A stretch of 43,383 nt of DNA. Source: Candidatus Izemoplasma sp. (GTDB taxonomy: Bacteria > Bacillota_I > Bacilli_A > Izemoplasmatales > Izemoplasmataceae). The translations under genes and the position numbers were made by a program. The notes under the pieces were generated by a model. That model was not told the origin of the DNA, made no database searches, and was given only the letters and a program-made list of their open reading frames with translations. The stretch spans positions 1 to 43,383 of the forward strand of contig JAOZRX010000001.1 of NCBI GenBank assembly GCA_029939945.1, in the 5' to 3' direction. Shown here one piece after another: positions 15,859 to 24,234 of the stretch (its first letter is position 1; the number at the start of each line of letters is the position of its first letter).

Positions 15859-16884
15859 CTACGTACATTTTATAATATTTCTGTTCCATAAACAATCAGC
15901 ACAACTTGGAGTGTAACTTAAACAATCATATTCTGTTGTCTCAATGAAACTACAACAATCCTCAAATTCACAATCAACACAACTAGGATGCTTTGTATTT
16001 AGAACACTTTCTCTAAATTCAGTATACTCTTTTCCATAGTATATTTCATTAATATTTAAATCCATAACATTTCCAAAAGAATGTTTTAAAACTGTTTTTT
16101 CTCTATTAAATACCCACTCAGTATAAGTGTTAGCAAATCTATAACAAGGAATAACATTACCTAAGTAATCGATATAAGTAAAATCATTTTCTACAAATTG
16201 ACAGTAGCGTTCTGTTTTAATTTCCATATAGGGAAAAGTAATATTGATACTACTACCATATATCGCATATTTAGAAACTAATTTCATATATTCATGACCT
16301 TCATAGTTATAATTTTTAGTATAAAAAATATCTTTTGTTTGTTCTTTGTTTTGAGGTAACAGGTGTGAGACTAATATTTTATCTACATTATGTTCCTTAG
16401 CAAAATCAATAACTCTGTAAATTGTATCTTTATTAGATTTTGTTAGTACAAATGCAAATATAATTGATGGTAATTTTGAATTATTTTTCTTTTTACAGAT
16501 ATTGATATATTCTAATGTTTCTCGGATATGTGAAAATTCAGTCTTTCTAACTGAAAAGTAATCATCTTCAGTGCCATCAACACTAATTATGATTTTACTA
16601 AAGTTTTTACATACTATTTCAATTTTTGATTTAAGTATTATTCCATTTGTAGTAATCTCTAAATCATATTGTTTGAATTTCTCAATAGCATACTCAAATC
16701 CTTTAGCTATCGTTGGTTCTCCAATCCCACCGAAAACAATGCTTTCTGGATTTTTGAGATGAGTACTTATTTCATCAATAACTTCATTTCTCATATCACC
16801 TAAGGTATTTTCCCATGAATGTCTATAGCACATTTCACAGTTTAGATTACATCTATTTGTTAATTCAATATATACTTTTTTCAT
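15859..16884 (-). CDS. Radical SAM/SPASM maturase of tungsten oxidoreductase
   Basis: A 341-residue radical SAM enzyme. The CxxxCxxC cluster site is CNLNCEMC at residues 12-19. GGIGEP is the SAM-binding GGE-like motif. A Cys-rich C-terminal SPASM-type domain (C-x2-C-x4-CC ... C-x2-C) can carry auxiliary clusters. Its place directly after AOR and before MoaD and ThiF matches the family annotated as tungsten-cofactor oxidoreductase radical SAM maturase. Its chemistry is not established as far as I know. No clear Shine-Dalgarno precedes the ATG; instead a 12-base-pair hairpin lies 9 bases upstream. Confidence 0.82.
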   Translation of the reverse strand: MKKVYIELTNRCNLNCEMCYRHSWENTLGDMRNEVIDEISTHLKNPESIVFGGIGEPTIAKGFEYAIEKFKQYDLEITTNGIILKSKIEIVCKNFSKIIISVDGTEDDYFSVRKTEFSHIRETLEYINICKKKNNSKLPSIIFAFVLTKSNKDTIYRVIDFAKEHNVDKILVSHLLPQNKEQTKDIFYTKNYNYEGHEYMKLVSKYAIYGSSINITFPYMEIKTERYCQFVENDFTYIDYLGNVIPCYRFANTYTEWVFNREKTVLKHSFGNVMDLNINEIYYGKEYTEFRESVLNTKHPSCVDCEFEDCCSFIETTEYDCLSYTPSCADCLWNRNIIKCT

Positions 16885-16893
16885 AATATTAAT

Positions 16894-16921
16894 AAGGAAT
16901 GAATATTGCTATTCATTCCTT
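16894..16921 (-). other. Intercistronic hairpin between AOR and its maturase
   Basis: AAGGAATGAATA and TATTCATTCCTT are perfect 12-base complements around a TTGC loop, in the 44-base gap between the AOR stop and the maturase ATG. The minus-strand tail (TTATTAATATT) is a poor U tract, so it could be a partial terminator or a 3'-end stabiliser. Confidence 0.75.
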
Positions 16922-16928
16922 AATAAAC

Positions 16929-18713
16929 TTATAATCCTAAATCTTTAAGTTTTTCAGCTGTTGGGATACCTTCAGAATCCCAACCTCTAAGATCGTAATA
17001 CTCAGGTAATAGTTGATCTAAATGATGTACATGTCCTTCAGTTGGACCACTTGGCATTGGTTCTATAAGTAATCTTGGAGGTAGTGTATCTTCTTCAGGT
17101 AAAATACCAGCTGCTAGATTGAATTGTTTTTCTAATGTATAGATTCTTTCTCCAGCTTTTAGTACATCATCAGCTGTCCATTTAGTACCTACTACACTAT
17201 TATAAATATCTGCATATTCTGCAGCACCTAATGCGAATGAAGTAAATAAGCATAGTCCTATAGAATCAATAAATGCAGTTAAATCTTGGAATGTTTTTGT
17301 CCAGAAAGGTTTATCTTTTAAGTCTAAACGCTCAAGTTTAGTAGGTAAACCTAATATTTCTGGAGAAATCATGTATCCACGCACATGACATCCACCACGG
17401 TTAGAAGTTGCATAGTTTAAACCATGACCTTGTACACCACGAGGATCATATGCTGGGATTTCTAATTTCTTAACAGTCATTGATAAATCTGCTCTTCCAT
17501 ATCTATTACATAAGCGATAAGAACCATCAGCCATTTCATCTCCGAAACCTTCTCTGTTTGCTAGTTTTTTAGTCCAGTAAACAATTGCATCATCATTCCC
17601 AAATTCTAAATCATGACCTTCAAAATCAATATGATCTAATAAACCTTTTTGCTTTAATTCCATTGCAGCAGCAAGAGTAGAACCAGCAGAAATTGTATCA
17701 ATACCTAATTGGTTACACCACCAGTTAGCTTCAATGATTGTTTCTAAATTTTTAACTCCACAATCTGCTCCAAATGCCCAAATTGTTTCGTATTCTGGTC
17801 CGCCACCTTCAACTTTATCAGTTTTAGTATAACGACCACAACCAATAGTACAACGGTGACATGGATCTTTTCTTACTAAATATTTTTCAGCAAGCGTTTC
17901 TCCTGAAATATCTTCAGCATTTGCGAAAACACCTTCCTGGAAATTATTCGTAGGTAAGATTCCATTAGCATTAATAACATTTACTAATACTGCTGTACCA
18001 TAAGCTGGTAATCCTTGTCCTGTAACAGGATTTTCTTTGATTTTTAGATTAGCATCTTTGACATAAGCCTTAACTGAATCAGGATCAGCTAGAGATACTT
18101 TTAAATTACCAGTAACAACTATTGCTTTTAAAAGTTTGCTACCCATAACAGCACCAACACCACTACGTCCAGCAGCACGGTCTTTATCATTCATAATTGC
18201 AGCGATTTTACTTAATTTTTCCCCTGCAGGGCCGATTGTTAAAACGTTAGTTTTTTTGGTATCTTTTAAGATATCAGTTGTATCTCCAACCGTTTTACCC
18301 CATAAATCTTTTGCATCTAATAATTCTACGACATCTTCATTAATATTGATATAAATCGGATTTTTCGCTTTTCCTTCAACGATAATTCCGTCATATCCAG
18401 CATACTTGAGTCTTGCTCCCCAAGTTCCTCCAGAATTTGATGATGCTATTGTACCTGATAATGGTGATTTAGTAACTACCATATATCTTCCACCTGTTGG
18501 TGTAGGTGTTCCTGTAAGCGGTCCATTAATAAAAATTAATTTATTTTCTGGACTTAAAGCATCAATCTTTGGATCGATTTCATCGAATAGGATTTTAGTT
18601 CCTAATCCTCGACCTCCTACGTATTTCTTTGCAAGTTCGAAATCTAAGTCTTCAACTTTTACTGATTGATCAGTTAAGTTAATTCTTAGAAGTTTACCCA
18701 TGTATCCAAACAT
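16929..18713 (-). CDS. aor: Tungsten-containing aldehyde:ferredoxin oxidoreductase
   Basis: Oxidises aldehydes to carboxylic acids (or the reverse) with ferredoxin, using tungsten-bis-pterin and one [4Fe-4S] cluster. The 594 residues match the family's ~600. The N-terminus (KLLRINLT..., YVGGRGLGTKIL, TPTGGRY) is the typical AOR_N fold. Cluster ligands are C-x2-C-x3-C in DPCHRCTIGC (near 283-290) plus a distal Cys in SIGLCLF (near 488). ATG with GGGAGG 7 bases upstream, behind a TTGAAA-N17-TATAAT promoter. Divergent from tungstate uptake genes, which supports tungsten rather than molybdenum. The substrate aldehyde is unknown. Confidence 0.95.
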   Translation of the reverse strand: MFGYMGKLLRINLTDQSVKVEDLDFELAKKYVGGRGLGTKILFDEIDPKIDALSPENKLIFINGPLTGTPTPTGGRYMVVTKSPLSGTIASSNSGGTWGARLKYAGYDGIIVEGKAKNPIYININEDVVELLDAKDLWGKTVGDTTDILKDTKKTNVLTIGPAGEKLSKIAAIMNDKDRAAGRSGVGAVMGSKLLKAIVVTGNLKVSLADPDSVKAYVKDANLKIKENPVTGQGLPAYGTAVLVNVINANGILPTNNFQEGVFANAEDISGETLAEKYLVRKDPCHRCTIGCGRYTKTDKVEGGGPEYETIWAFGADCGVKNLETIIEANWWCNQLGIDTISAGSTLAAAMELKQKGLLDHIDFEGHDLEFGNDDAIVYWTKKLANREGFGDEMADGSYRLCNRYGRADLSMTVKKLEIPAYDPRGVQGHGLNYATSNRGGCHVRGYMISPEILGLPTKLERLDLKDKPFWTKTFQDLTAFIDSIGLCLFTSFALGAAEYADIYNSVVGTKWTADDVLKAGERIYTLEKQFNLAAGILPEEDTLPPRLLIEPMPSGPTEGHVHHLDQLLPEYYDLRGWDSEGIPTAEKLKDLGL

Positions 18714-18752
18714 TTAAAAACCTCCCTTGAGTTTTATTTGTATTCATCTTTT

Positions 18753-18781
18753 ATTATACGAAATATTGAAAGGGTTTTCAA
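18753..18781 (-). promoter_or_regulatory. AOR operon promoter
   Basis: On the minus strand TTGAAA, 17-base spacer, TATAAT, about 40 bases before the AOR ATG. No riboswitch-like leader fits in that distance. Confidence 0.8.
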
Positions 18782-18883
18782 GGAAGGTTTGTAGATTAAC
18801 TATTATTATTTCTGTTAATAGAATAAAATGACAATTAATATTTAATATTGATGTTCTATATGGTAAAATATTTATAGATAAAA

Positions 18884-18979
18884 AATATTCCGAGTTGTTT
18901 AACCTAAGGATATCTATGGTTATATAGCCGATGGGTCTAGCTAGAAATTGCTATTCCTCCCGCGTTTGGAAAGGATGTT
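18884..18979 (+). promoter_or_regulatory. Candidate Moco/Tuco riboswitch aptamer
   Basis: The leader of the tungstate-uptake/pterin operon has features I recognise from the Moco RNA family: a 5' CCGAG next to the closing stem, and a 3' CTCCCG ... GGAAAGGA block. AATATTC (18884-18890) pairs with GGATGTT (18973-18979) to close P1; internal TAGC/GCTA forms a smaller hairpin. Only ~82 bases lie between the P1 strands, compact enough that the P3 arm is probably missing, the variant proposed to sense tungsten cofactor. It precedes tupABC-moeA and faces AOR. The call rests on motif memory, not a covariance search. Confidence 0.7.
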
Positions 18980-19020
18980 AGATTTTTTACTCCTTTTTAG
19001 GCGTAAAAAATCTTTTTTTA
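18980..19020 (+). terminator. Riboswitch expression-platform terminator
   Basis: AGATTTTTTAC and GTAAAAAATCT form a perfect 11-base stem over a 12-base loop, followed by a seven-T run. It starts one base after P1 and ends 25 bases before tupA. Cofactor binding would be expected to favour termination (feedback OFF), by analogy with known biosynthetic Moco switches. Confidence 0.85.
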
Positions 19021-19044
19021 TTGAATTAGGGGAAGAGAGATAAT

Positions 19045-19824
19045 ATGAAAAAAGTTTTGATAGTAACAATGATATTGTTTACATTATTATTAAGTTCATG
19101 TTCGAGAGATGAATTACTATTAGTTACAACAACATCAGTTGAAAATAGTGGATTACTTGCTTATATTATTCCTAGTTTTGAAGAGGAATATGATGTATTT
19201 GTCAAAGTAGTCGCAGTAGGAACTGGAGCTGCACTTGAACTTGGAAAATTAGGAGAAGCAGATGTACTTTTGGTTCATGCTTATGATTTAGAAGTTGAGT
19301 TTGTTAATGACGGTTATGGTGAAAAGAGAAATAATGTTATGTATAATGATTTTATTTTTGTTGGTCCTAATGAATTAACTACAACTACACTCGCAGATAC
19401 TTTAAATGAAATAATTAATAACTATGATTTTTACTCTCGAGGAGATAATTCAGGAACTCATACAAGAGAATTATCTATTTGGGAACAAAATGGTCATACC
19501 GTTGATGATTTTGGGAGTTGGTATAAAGAAACTGGGCAAGGTATGGGATCTACATTATCAATGACATCTTTAAGTGGATATTATACATTAACTGATCGAG
19601 CTACTTATTTATCAATGCTTGAAAATCTAGATTTAGTAATAGCTTATGAAAATGCAGAAGAACTTAAAAATCAATATGGAGTTATTAAGATTAATCCTGA
19701 GTCTCATAATAGAAATGAATTATTTGCCGATCAGTTTTATGATTGGATAATTAGAGAGGATACTCAAGAATTAATTGGAACTTATATAAAATATGATGAA
19801 CAACTATTCTTTCCGAATAGTTAG
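19045..19824 (+). CDS. tupA: Tungstate ABC transporter, substrate-binding lipoprotein
   Basis: Captures tungstate outside the cell for TupBC. Lipobox LSSC (Cys near residue 19) anchors it. The mature N-terminus TTTSVENSGLL and the block VAVGTGAALELGKLGEADVLLVHA are TupA hallmarks, as is VMYNDFIFVGP. The later SRGDNSGTHTRE supplies oxyanion-binding Ser/Arg residues typical of the family. 259 residues, normal length. First gene after the riboswitch, with GGGGAAGAG upstream. TupA-type proteins favour tungstate strongly over molybdate, which fits the AOR neighbour. Confidence 0.92.
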   Translation: MKKVLIVTMILFTLLLSSCSRDELLLVTTTSVENSGLLAYIIPSFEEEYDVFVKVVAVGTGAALELGKLGEADVLLVHAYDLEVEFVNDGYGEKRNNVMYNDFIFVGPNELTTTTLADTLNEIINNYDFYSRGDNSGTHTRELSIWEQNGHTVDDFGSWYKETGQGMGSTLSMTSLSGYYTLTDRATYLSMLENLDLVIAYENAEELKNQYGVIKINPESHNRNELFADQFYDWIIREDTQELIGTYIKYDEQLFFPNS

Positions 19825-19841
19825 TTAACTAGGTGATTTAA

Positions 19842-20525
19842 GTGATAATAGAAAGCACAATGAAAGCAGTAGAATTACTATTTTCTTTTGATTCAGAAAT
19901 ATATACAATTATATTTCTGTCTTTAGCTATATCTTTATTAGCTACAGCTACTGCGTCATTTTTTGGAACAATACTGGGAATTCTTATTAGTATATCAGAT
20001 TTTAAATTAAAGAGATTTACTAAGAAAATTGTTTTCACTTTCATGGGAATTCCACCTGTAGTGATGGGACTTGTAGTTCTATTATTAATTACAGGACCTT
20101 TTGATGGAATGAATTTATTATTTACTAAATCAGCCATGTACATAGCTCAAACATTACTTGTATTACCAATTATTGTAGGTAATATAATTATCTCAAGTGA
20201 AAAAACTCAAAAGAAAATACTAGAAACTGCGACTACACTAGGCGCAAATAAATATCATAAAATAACTCTTCTAATAAAAGAAATAAAACCTTTCATTTTA
20301 ATGAGTGTTATTTTAGGTTTCTCAAGAGCACTTAGTGAGGTTGGAGCAGTAATGCTTGTTGGTGGGAATATTAAAAACGATACAAGGGTAATGACTACAT
20401 ATATTGCCTTAAACAATAGCATGGGGGAATACTCTATGTCGATAGCAATGGGAATTATATTACTTCTTATTGCGTTTGTTCTTCATACATTACTTGCAAG
20501 GTTTAGAGGTGATTTTTATGATTGA
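19842..20525 (+). CDS. tupB: Tungstate ABC transporter permease
   Basis: Membrane subunit of the tungstate importer, 227 residues with about five hydrophobic segments. The EAA-like coupling loop is ETATTLGANKYHKI (near 127-140), followed by SRALSEVGAVMLVGGN, typical of TupB/ModB permeases. GTG start at 19842 with AGGTG six bases upstream; 17 bases after tupA, and overlapping tupC by 8 bases. Confidence 0.9.
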   Translation: MIIESTMKAVELLFSFDSEIYTIIFLSLAISLLATATASFFGTILGILISISDFKLKRFTKKIVFTFMGIPPVVMGLVVLLLITGPFDGMNLLFTKSAMYIAQTLLVLPIIVGNIIISSEKTQKKILETATTLGANKYHKITLLIKEIKPFILMSVILGFSRALSEVGAVMLVGGNIKNDTRVMTTYIALNNSMGEYSMSIAMGIILLLIAFVLHTLLARFRGDFYD

Positions 20526-21108
20526 GATAAAAGGTTTAGTAGTAAGGTATAAAACAGTTGAATTTAAATTTGATGATTATAAATTCAAGAAAAATATGAT
20601 TTCAATTATAAGTGGTCGCAATGGAACAGGTAAAACAACACTATTAAAATCACTTTCTTCTTTAATTGAATATGAAGGAAATATAAAAGTGAATGGAGAA
20701 ATAACATATAACTCTCAAGAACCAATCTTGTTTAATAGAAGTACATATGAAAATATAGTTTATCCACTAAGAATAAGAAACTTAGACTTGAATTTATATA
20801 AAGAGAAAATTGATAAGTACACTAGAGTTTTAAGTATTGATCATTTATTAAATGAAAATGCTTTGAAGTTATCATCAGGTGAAAAGATGAAAGTTTCAAT
20901 TATAAGAAGTATTATATTTAATCCAGATATAGTACTACTAGATGAGCCTACAACTCATCTAGATTTAGAGTCAATCGTAGAGCTAACTACATTGATAAAA
21001 GAACTAAAAAATGAGTTAACATTCATTATTGTTAGCCACAACAGTTCATTCGTAGAAGAATTAAAAGACGAGGAATACCGTTTAGGAGGAAATCATGTTT
21101 ATAGTTAA
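20518..21108 (+). CDS. tupC: Tungstate ABC transporter ATPase
   Basis: ATPase of the tungstate importer, 196 residues (short for the family). Walker A GRNGTGKTT near 34-42; signature LSSGEKMKV, where the first Gly of LSGGE is Ser; Walker B IVLLDEPTTHLD; H-loop VSH. I start at ATG 20518 with AGAGGTGA upstream, because the track's 16 extra residues lie within tupB. It overlaps moeA by 14 bases, so import and cofactor assembly are translationally coupled. Confidence 0.9.
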   Translation: MIEIKGLVVRYKTVEFKFDDYKFKKNMISIISGRNGTGKTTLLKSLSSLIEYEGNIKVNGEITYNSQEPILFNRSTYENIVYPLRIRNLDLNLYKEKIDKYTRVLSIDHLLNENALKLSSGEKMKVSIIRSIIFNPDIVLLDEPTTHLDLESIVELTTLIKELKNELTFIIVSHNSSFVEELKDEEYRLGGNHVYS

Positions 21109-22324
21109 ATCGATTGATGAAACAATAAAAATACTAAAAGATAATTTTAATGATTATAATATTAATAAAATCAAGATAAAACTAGAGGATGCACTTAATT
21201 ATGTTGCTACAAGTGATATTGTATCAAAAGAAGATGTTCCTCATTTTGATCGATCAATAGTTGATGGATACGCTGTTGATTTTAATAGTGTAAAACTAGC
21301 AAGCAACTCAACACCCTCAATTTTAAAACTATCAGGTGAAGTGATTATGGGACAAGCATCACAGTTCACTGTTAACTCTGATACAACAGTTTATGTTCCA
21401 ACTGGAGGGCATTTGCCAATGGGTGCAAACAGTGTTGTAATGATTGAAAATACAGATAAATTACTAGATGAGATTATTATTAATAAATCTGTATCCATGT
21501 TAGAAAATGTATTAAAAATGGGTAGTGATATTTCAATTGGAACAAAAGTTTTAAGTAAAAACACATTAATTACTCCATTAGTGATTGGAGCCTTAAAATC
21601 AATAGGAATTGACGAAATTGAAGTGTATGAAAAACTATCTGTTTCACTTATTTCAACAGGGGATGAAATTGTTAAGAATAAAGCAAAACTAGAAATTGGT
21701 GAAATAAGAGACATAAACAGTTACACAATTAGTAACCATTTAAGAAATAAAAATATCATCATCAATGACAATATTATTATTAATGATGATTTTGAGTTAT
21801 ATAAAAATGCAGTGATTAAGGGATTTGAAAATTCAGATATAGTAATTACAAGTGGTGGAAGCAGTGTTGGGGATAAAGATTATACATTTGATATTTTAAA
21901 GAAGATGGGCGCAGAGATATTAGTTCATGGGGTAAACATTAAACCAGGTAAGCCTACAATAATAGCTAAATATAACAACAAATTGTTCTTTGGTCTACCA
22001 GGACAACCTACTAGTGCTTTCTTTGTTTTAAATACTTTTATTAATACAGTAATTAATACTATTTATAAAATCAAGAAAGAGCTACCCTCACCGTATATTG
22101 AGGCAACACTTCAAATAAATGTTCATTCAGTATCTGGTAGAAGAATGTATCAATTAGTTAAAGTTGAATATAATGAAACTGGTAAATTAATTGCTATTCC
22201 ATTATTTGCAAAATCAGGAATGATAAATGCTCTAAAAGAAGCTGATGGATATATTATTATTGATGAATTTATTGAAGGATATTCAGCTGGAAGAATTGTA
22301 AAAGTTTTTAGGTTGGGTGATTAG
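21095..22324 (+). CDS. moeA: Molybdopterin molybdenum/tungsten transferase (MoeA)
   Basis: Inserts metal into adenylylated pterin. Domain order and motifs fit MoeA: VPHFDRSIVDGYAVDF (N-terminal), a beta-hairpin domain, GDEI, then the MoCF-binding SGGSSVGDKDY and HGVNIKPGKP plus FGLPGQPTSAFF. At 409 residues it is full length. GGAGG precedes the ATG. A second MoeA follows; organisms with two often use one for Mo and one for W, so this pair may be specialised (inference). Confidence 0.93.
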   Translation: MFIVKSIDETIKILKDNFNDYNINKIKIKLEDALNYVATSDIVSKEDVPHFDRSIVDGYAVDFNSVKLASNSTPSILKLSGEVIMGQASQFTVNSDTTVYVPTGGHLPMGANSVVMIENTDKLLDEIIINKSVSMLENVLKMGSDISIGTKVLSKNTLITPLVIGALKSIGIDEIEVYEKLSVSLISTGDEIVKNKAKLEIGEIRDINSYTISNHLRNKNIIINDNIIINDDFELYKNAVIKGFENSDIVITSGGSSVGDKDYTFDILKKMGAEILVHGVNIKPGKPTIIAKYNNKLFFGLPGQPTSAFFVLNTFINTVINTIYKIKKELPSPYIEATLQINVHSVSGRRMYQLVKVEYNETGKLIAIPLFAKSGMINALKEADGYIIIDEFIEGYSAGRIVKVFRLGD

Positions 22325-22325
22325 C

Positions 22326-24230
22326 ATGAGAAGAAAAGTATATTTAAATAGCGTAGATTTAAAAGAGATACCTGGAATAATAGATAAATTAATTAGTGAA
22401 TCCAAATATAATAATAGTCCTGAAGTATTAAAAACGACTAAACTATTAAATAGAATTACTTTTGAAGCAATATACGCAAAAGTATCTTCGCCTTTTTATA
22501 ACGCAGCTGCTATGGATGGAATTACTTTGAAAGCATCTCTTACTTATGGAGCAAGTGAAACTAACCCAGTTACTATATCAAAACAAGATTATATTCCGGT
22601 AAACACAGGTAATGTTATTCCGTTGAAATATGATGCTGTAGTTATGATTGAAGATGTAATTGAAAATAGTGATGGATCGATAAACCTAATAAAAAGTGTA
22701 AGACCATTTCAAGATATTAGACCTATTGGAGAAGATATTGTTCAAGGAGATATGGTGTTACCTAAAAATCATAAAATTAGACCTGTCGATATTTCTGCAC
22801 TTTTGAGTGCAGGAATAAAAGAAGTAAAAGTAATTAAAAAACCTCTTATCGCAATTATTCCTACAGGTGATGAGATAATAAATGATATAGAGGAATTAAA
22901 AGCTGGTAAAATTATTGATTCTAATTCTTACTACATTTTTAATGAGCTTGAATTGCTTGGAGGAAAGGCAAAAATACTAAGTATTCAAGAAGATGTTTTT
23001 GATACTCTTGAAAAAGTGATAGTCGAAGCAACTAATACTTGTGATTTAGTAATTATTGGTGCTGGAAGCAGCGCTGGAACAAAAGATTTTGCTAAATCAA
23101 TAGTTGAGAAAAATGGAACTGTGTATGTTCATGGTATAGGTATAAAACCTGGAAAACCTACAATCATTGGTGAAATTAATAATACTCCAATCGTTGGATT
23201 ACCTGGATATCCCGTATCAACTTTTATTGCATTTGATATAGTAGTTAAACCAATTATTCTGTCATATTTAAATCAAGAATTTAATTCACAAAGAATTGTA
23301 AAAGCAACCTTAACAAAAAAAGTATACTCATCACTTAAAAATCATGAGTTTATTCGAGTGAAACTTGGAGTAATTGATAATAGGATTATTGCAACTCCTC
23401 TTGATAGAGGAGCAGGAGTAACAATGAGTCTTGTTAAGGCTGATGGAATTATGGTGATTGATAAAAATAGCGAAGGGTATATTGAAATGAGTGAAGTTGA
23501 AGTTCACTTATTTAGAAATATAAAAGAAATAGAGAAATCTCTAATTGTTATTGGATCTCATGATATTTTGCTGGATAAAGTAGATGATTTAATGAGTAAT
23601 GAAAAATTTCATTTATCTAGTTCTCATATTGGTAGTTTTGGTGGAATTATGGCAATTAAGAATAGAGGATGTCATATAGCTCCTGTTCATATTTTAGGAG
23701 AAAACGGAATCTATAATGACTTTATTATTGAAAAATATTTAGATGACACATATTCACTTGTTAGAGGAGTAACAAGAATTCAAGGGCTTTACGTTAAAAC
23801 AGGAAATCCTAAGAATATAAAATCCTTGAAAGATTTAGAAAGAGATGATGTCACTTTTGTTAACCGACAAAGAGGAAGTGGAACTAGAATTCTTTTAGAT
23901 TATTTACTTGAAAAAGAAAATATAAAAAAAGAAAATATTATAGGATATGATCTTGAACTTGGTACTCACATGTTAGTTGCATCTAGTGTATTAGATCCTC
24001 GTTATGATACAGGGATGGGAGTAGCTAGTGTGTCTAATTTAGCTAATTTAGATATTGTTGAAATAGGAGAAGAACATTATGATTTTATAGTTTTAAATGA
24101 AATTATTGATACTCCTTTATATAACAACTTCATCAAAGTTCTTCAGAGTGAAGAATTTATAAATGAGTTAAATAAAATGGGTGGATATAAGATAGACAAT
24201 ATCGGACAAATTATTAGGAAAAAGAGGTGA
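22326..24230 (+). CDS. MoeA fused to a periplasmic-binding-protein-like domain
   Basis: A 634-residue protein: residues 1-400 are MoeA-like (YNAAAMDGI, GDEI, GAGSSAGTKDF, HGIGIKPGKP, VGLPGYPVS), and the rest is a PBP_like/LysR-substrate-type domain (RGCHIAPVHILGENGIYN ... RQRGSGTRILLDY). Such fusions occur in anaerobes and may bind oxyanion or pterin for delivery. SGGSSVG is replaced by GAGSSAG. I start at ATG 22326 with GGGTG six bases upstream, not the track's GTG. It directly abuts moeA. Confidence 0.9.
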   Translation: MRRKVYLNSVDLKEIPGIIDKLISESKYNNSPEVLKTTKLLNRITFEAIYAKVSSPFYNAAAMDGITLKASLTYGASETNPVTISKQDYIPVNTGNVIPLKYDAVVMIEDVIENSDGSINLIKSVRPFQDIRPIGEDIVQGDMVLPKNHKIRPVDISALLSAGIKEVKVIKKPLIAIIPTGDEIINDIEELKAGKIIDSNSYYIFNELELLGGKAKILSIQEDVFDTLEKVIVEATNTCDLVIIGAGSSAGTKDFAKSIVEKNGTVYVHGIGIKPGKPTIIGEINNTPIVGLPGYPVSTFIAFDIVVKPIILSYLNQEFNSQRIVKATLTKKVYSSLKNHEFIRVKLGVIDNRIIATPLDRGAGVTMSLVKADGIMVIDKNSEGYIEMSEVEVHLFRNIKEIEKSLIVIGSHDILLDKVDDLMSNEKFHLSSSHIGSFGGIMAIKNRGCHIAPVHILGENGIYNDFIIEKYLDDTYSLVRGVTRIQGLYVKTGNPKNIKSLKDLERDDVTFVNRQRGSGTRILLDYLLEKENIKKENIIGYDLELGTHMLVASSVLDPRYDTGMGVASVSNLANLDIVEIGEEHYDFIVLNEIIDTPLYNNFIKVLQSEEFINELNKMGGYKIDNIGQIIRKKR

Positions 24231-24234
24231 TACA

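Larger units (their letters stand above)
18714..19044. other. Divergent control region between AOR and tupA (331 bases)
   Basis: It holds the AOR promoter on the minus strand (18753-18781), an AT-rich stretch with a TAAAAT box near 18864 that could serve tupA, then the riboswitch aptamer and terminator. The tupA ribosome site is GGGGAAGAGAG. Confidence 0.7.
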
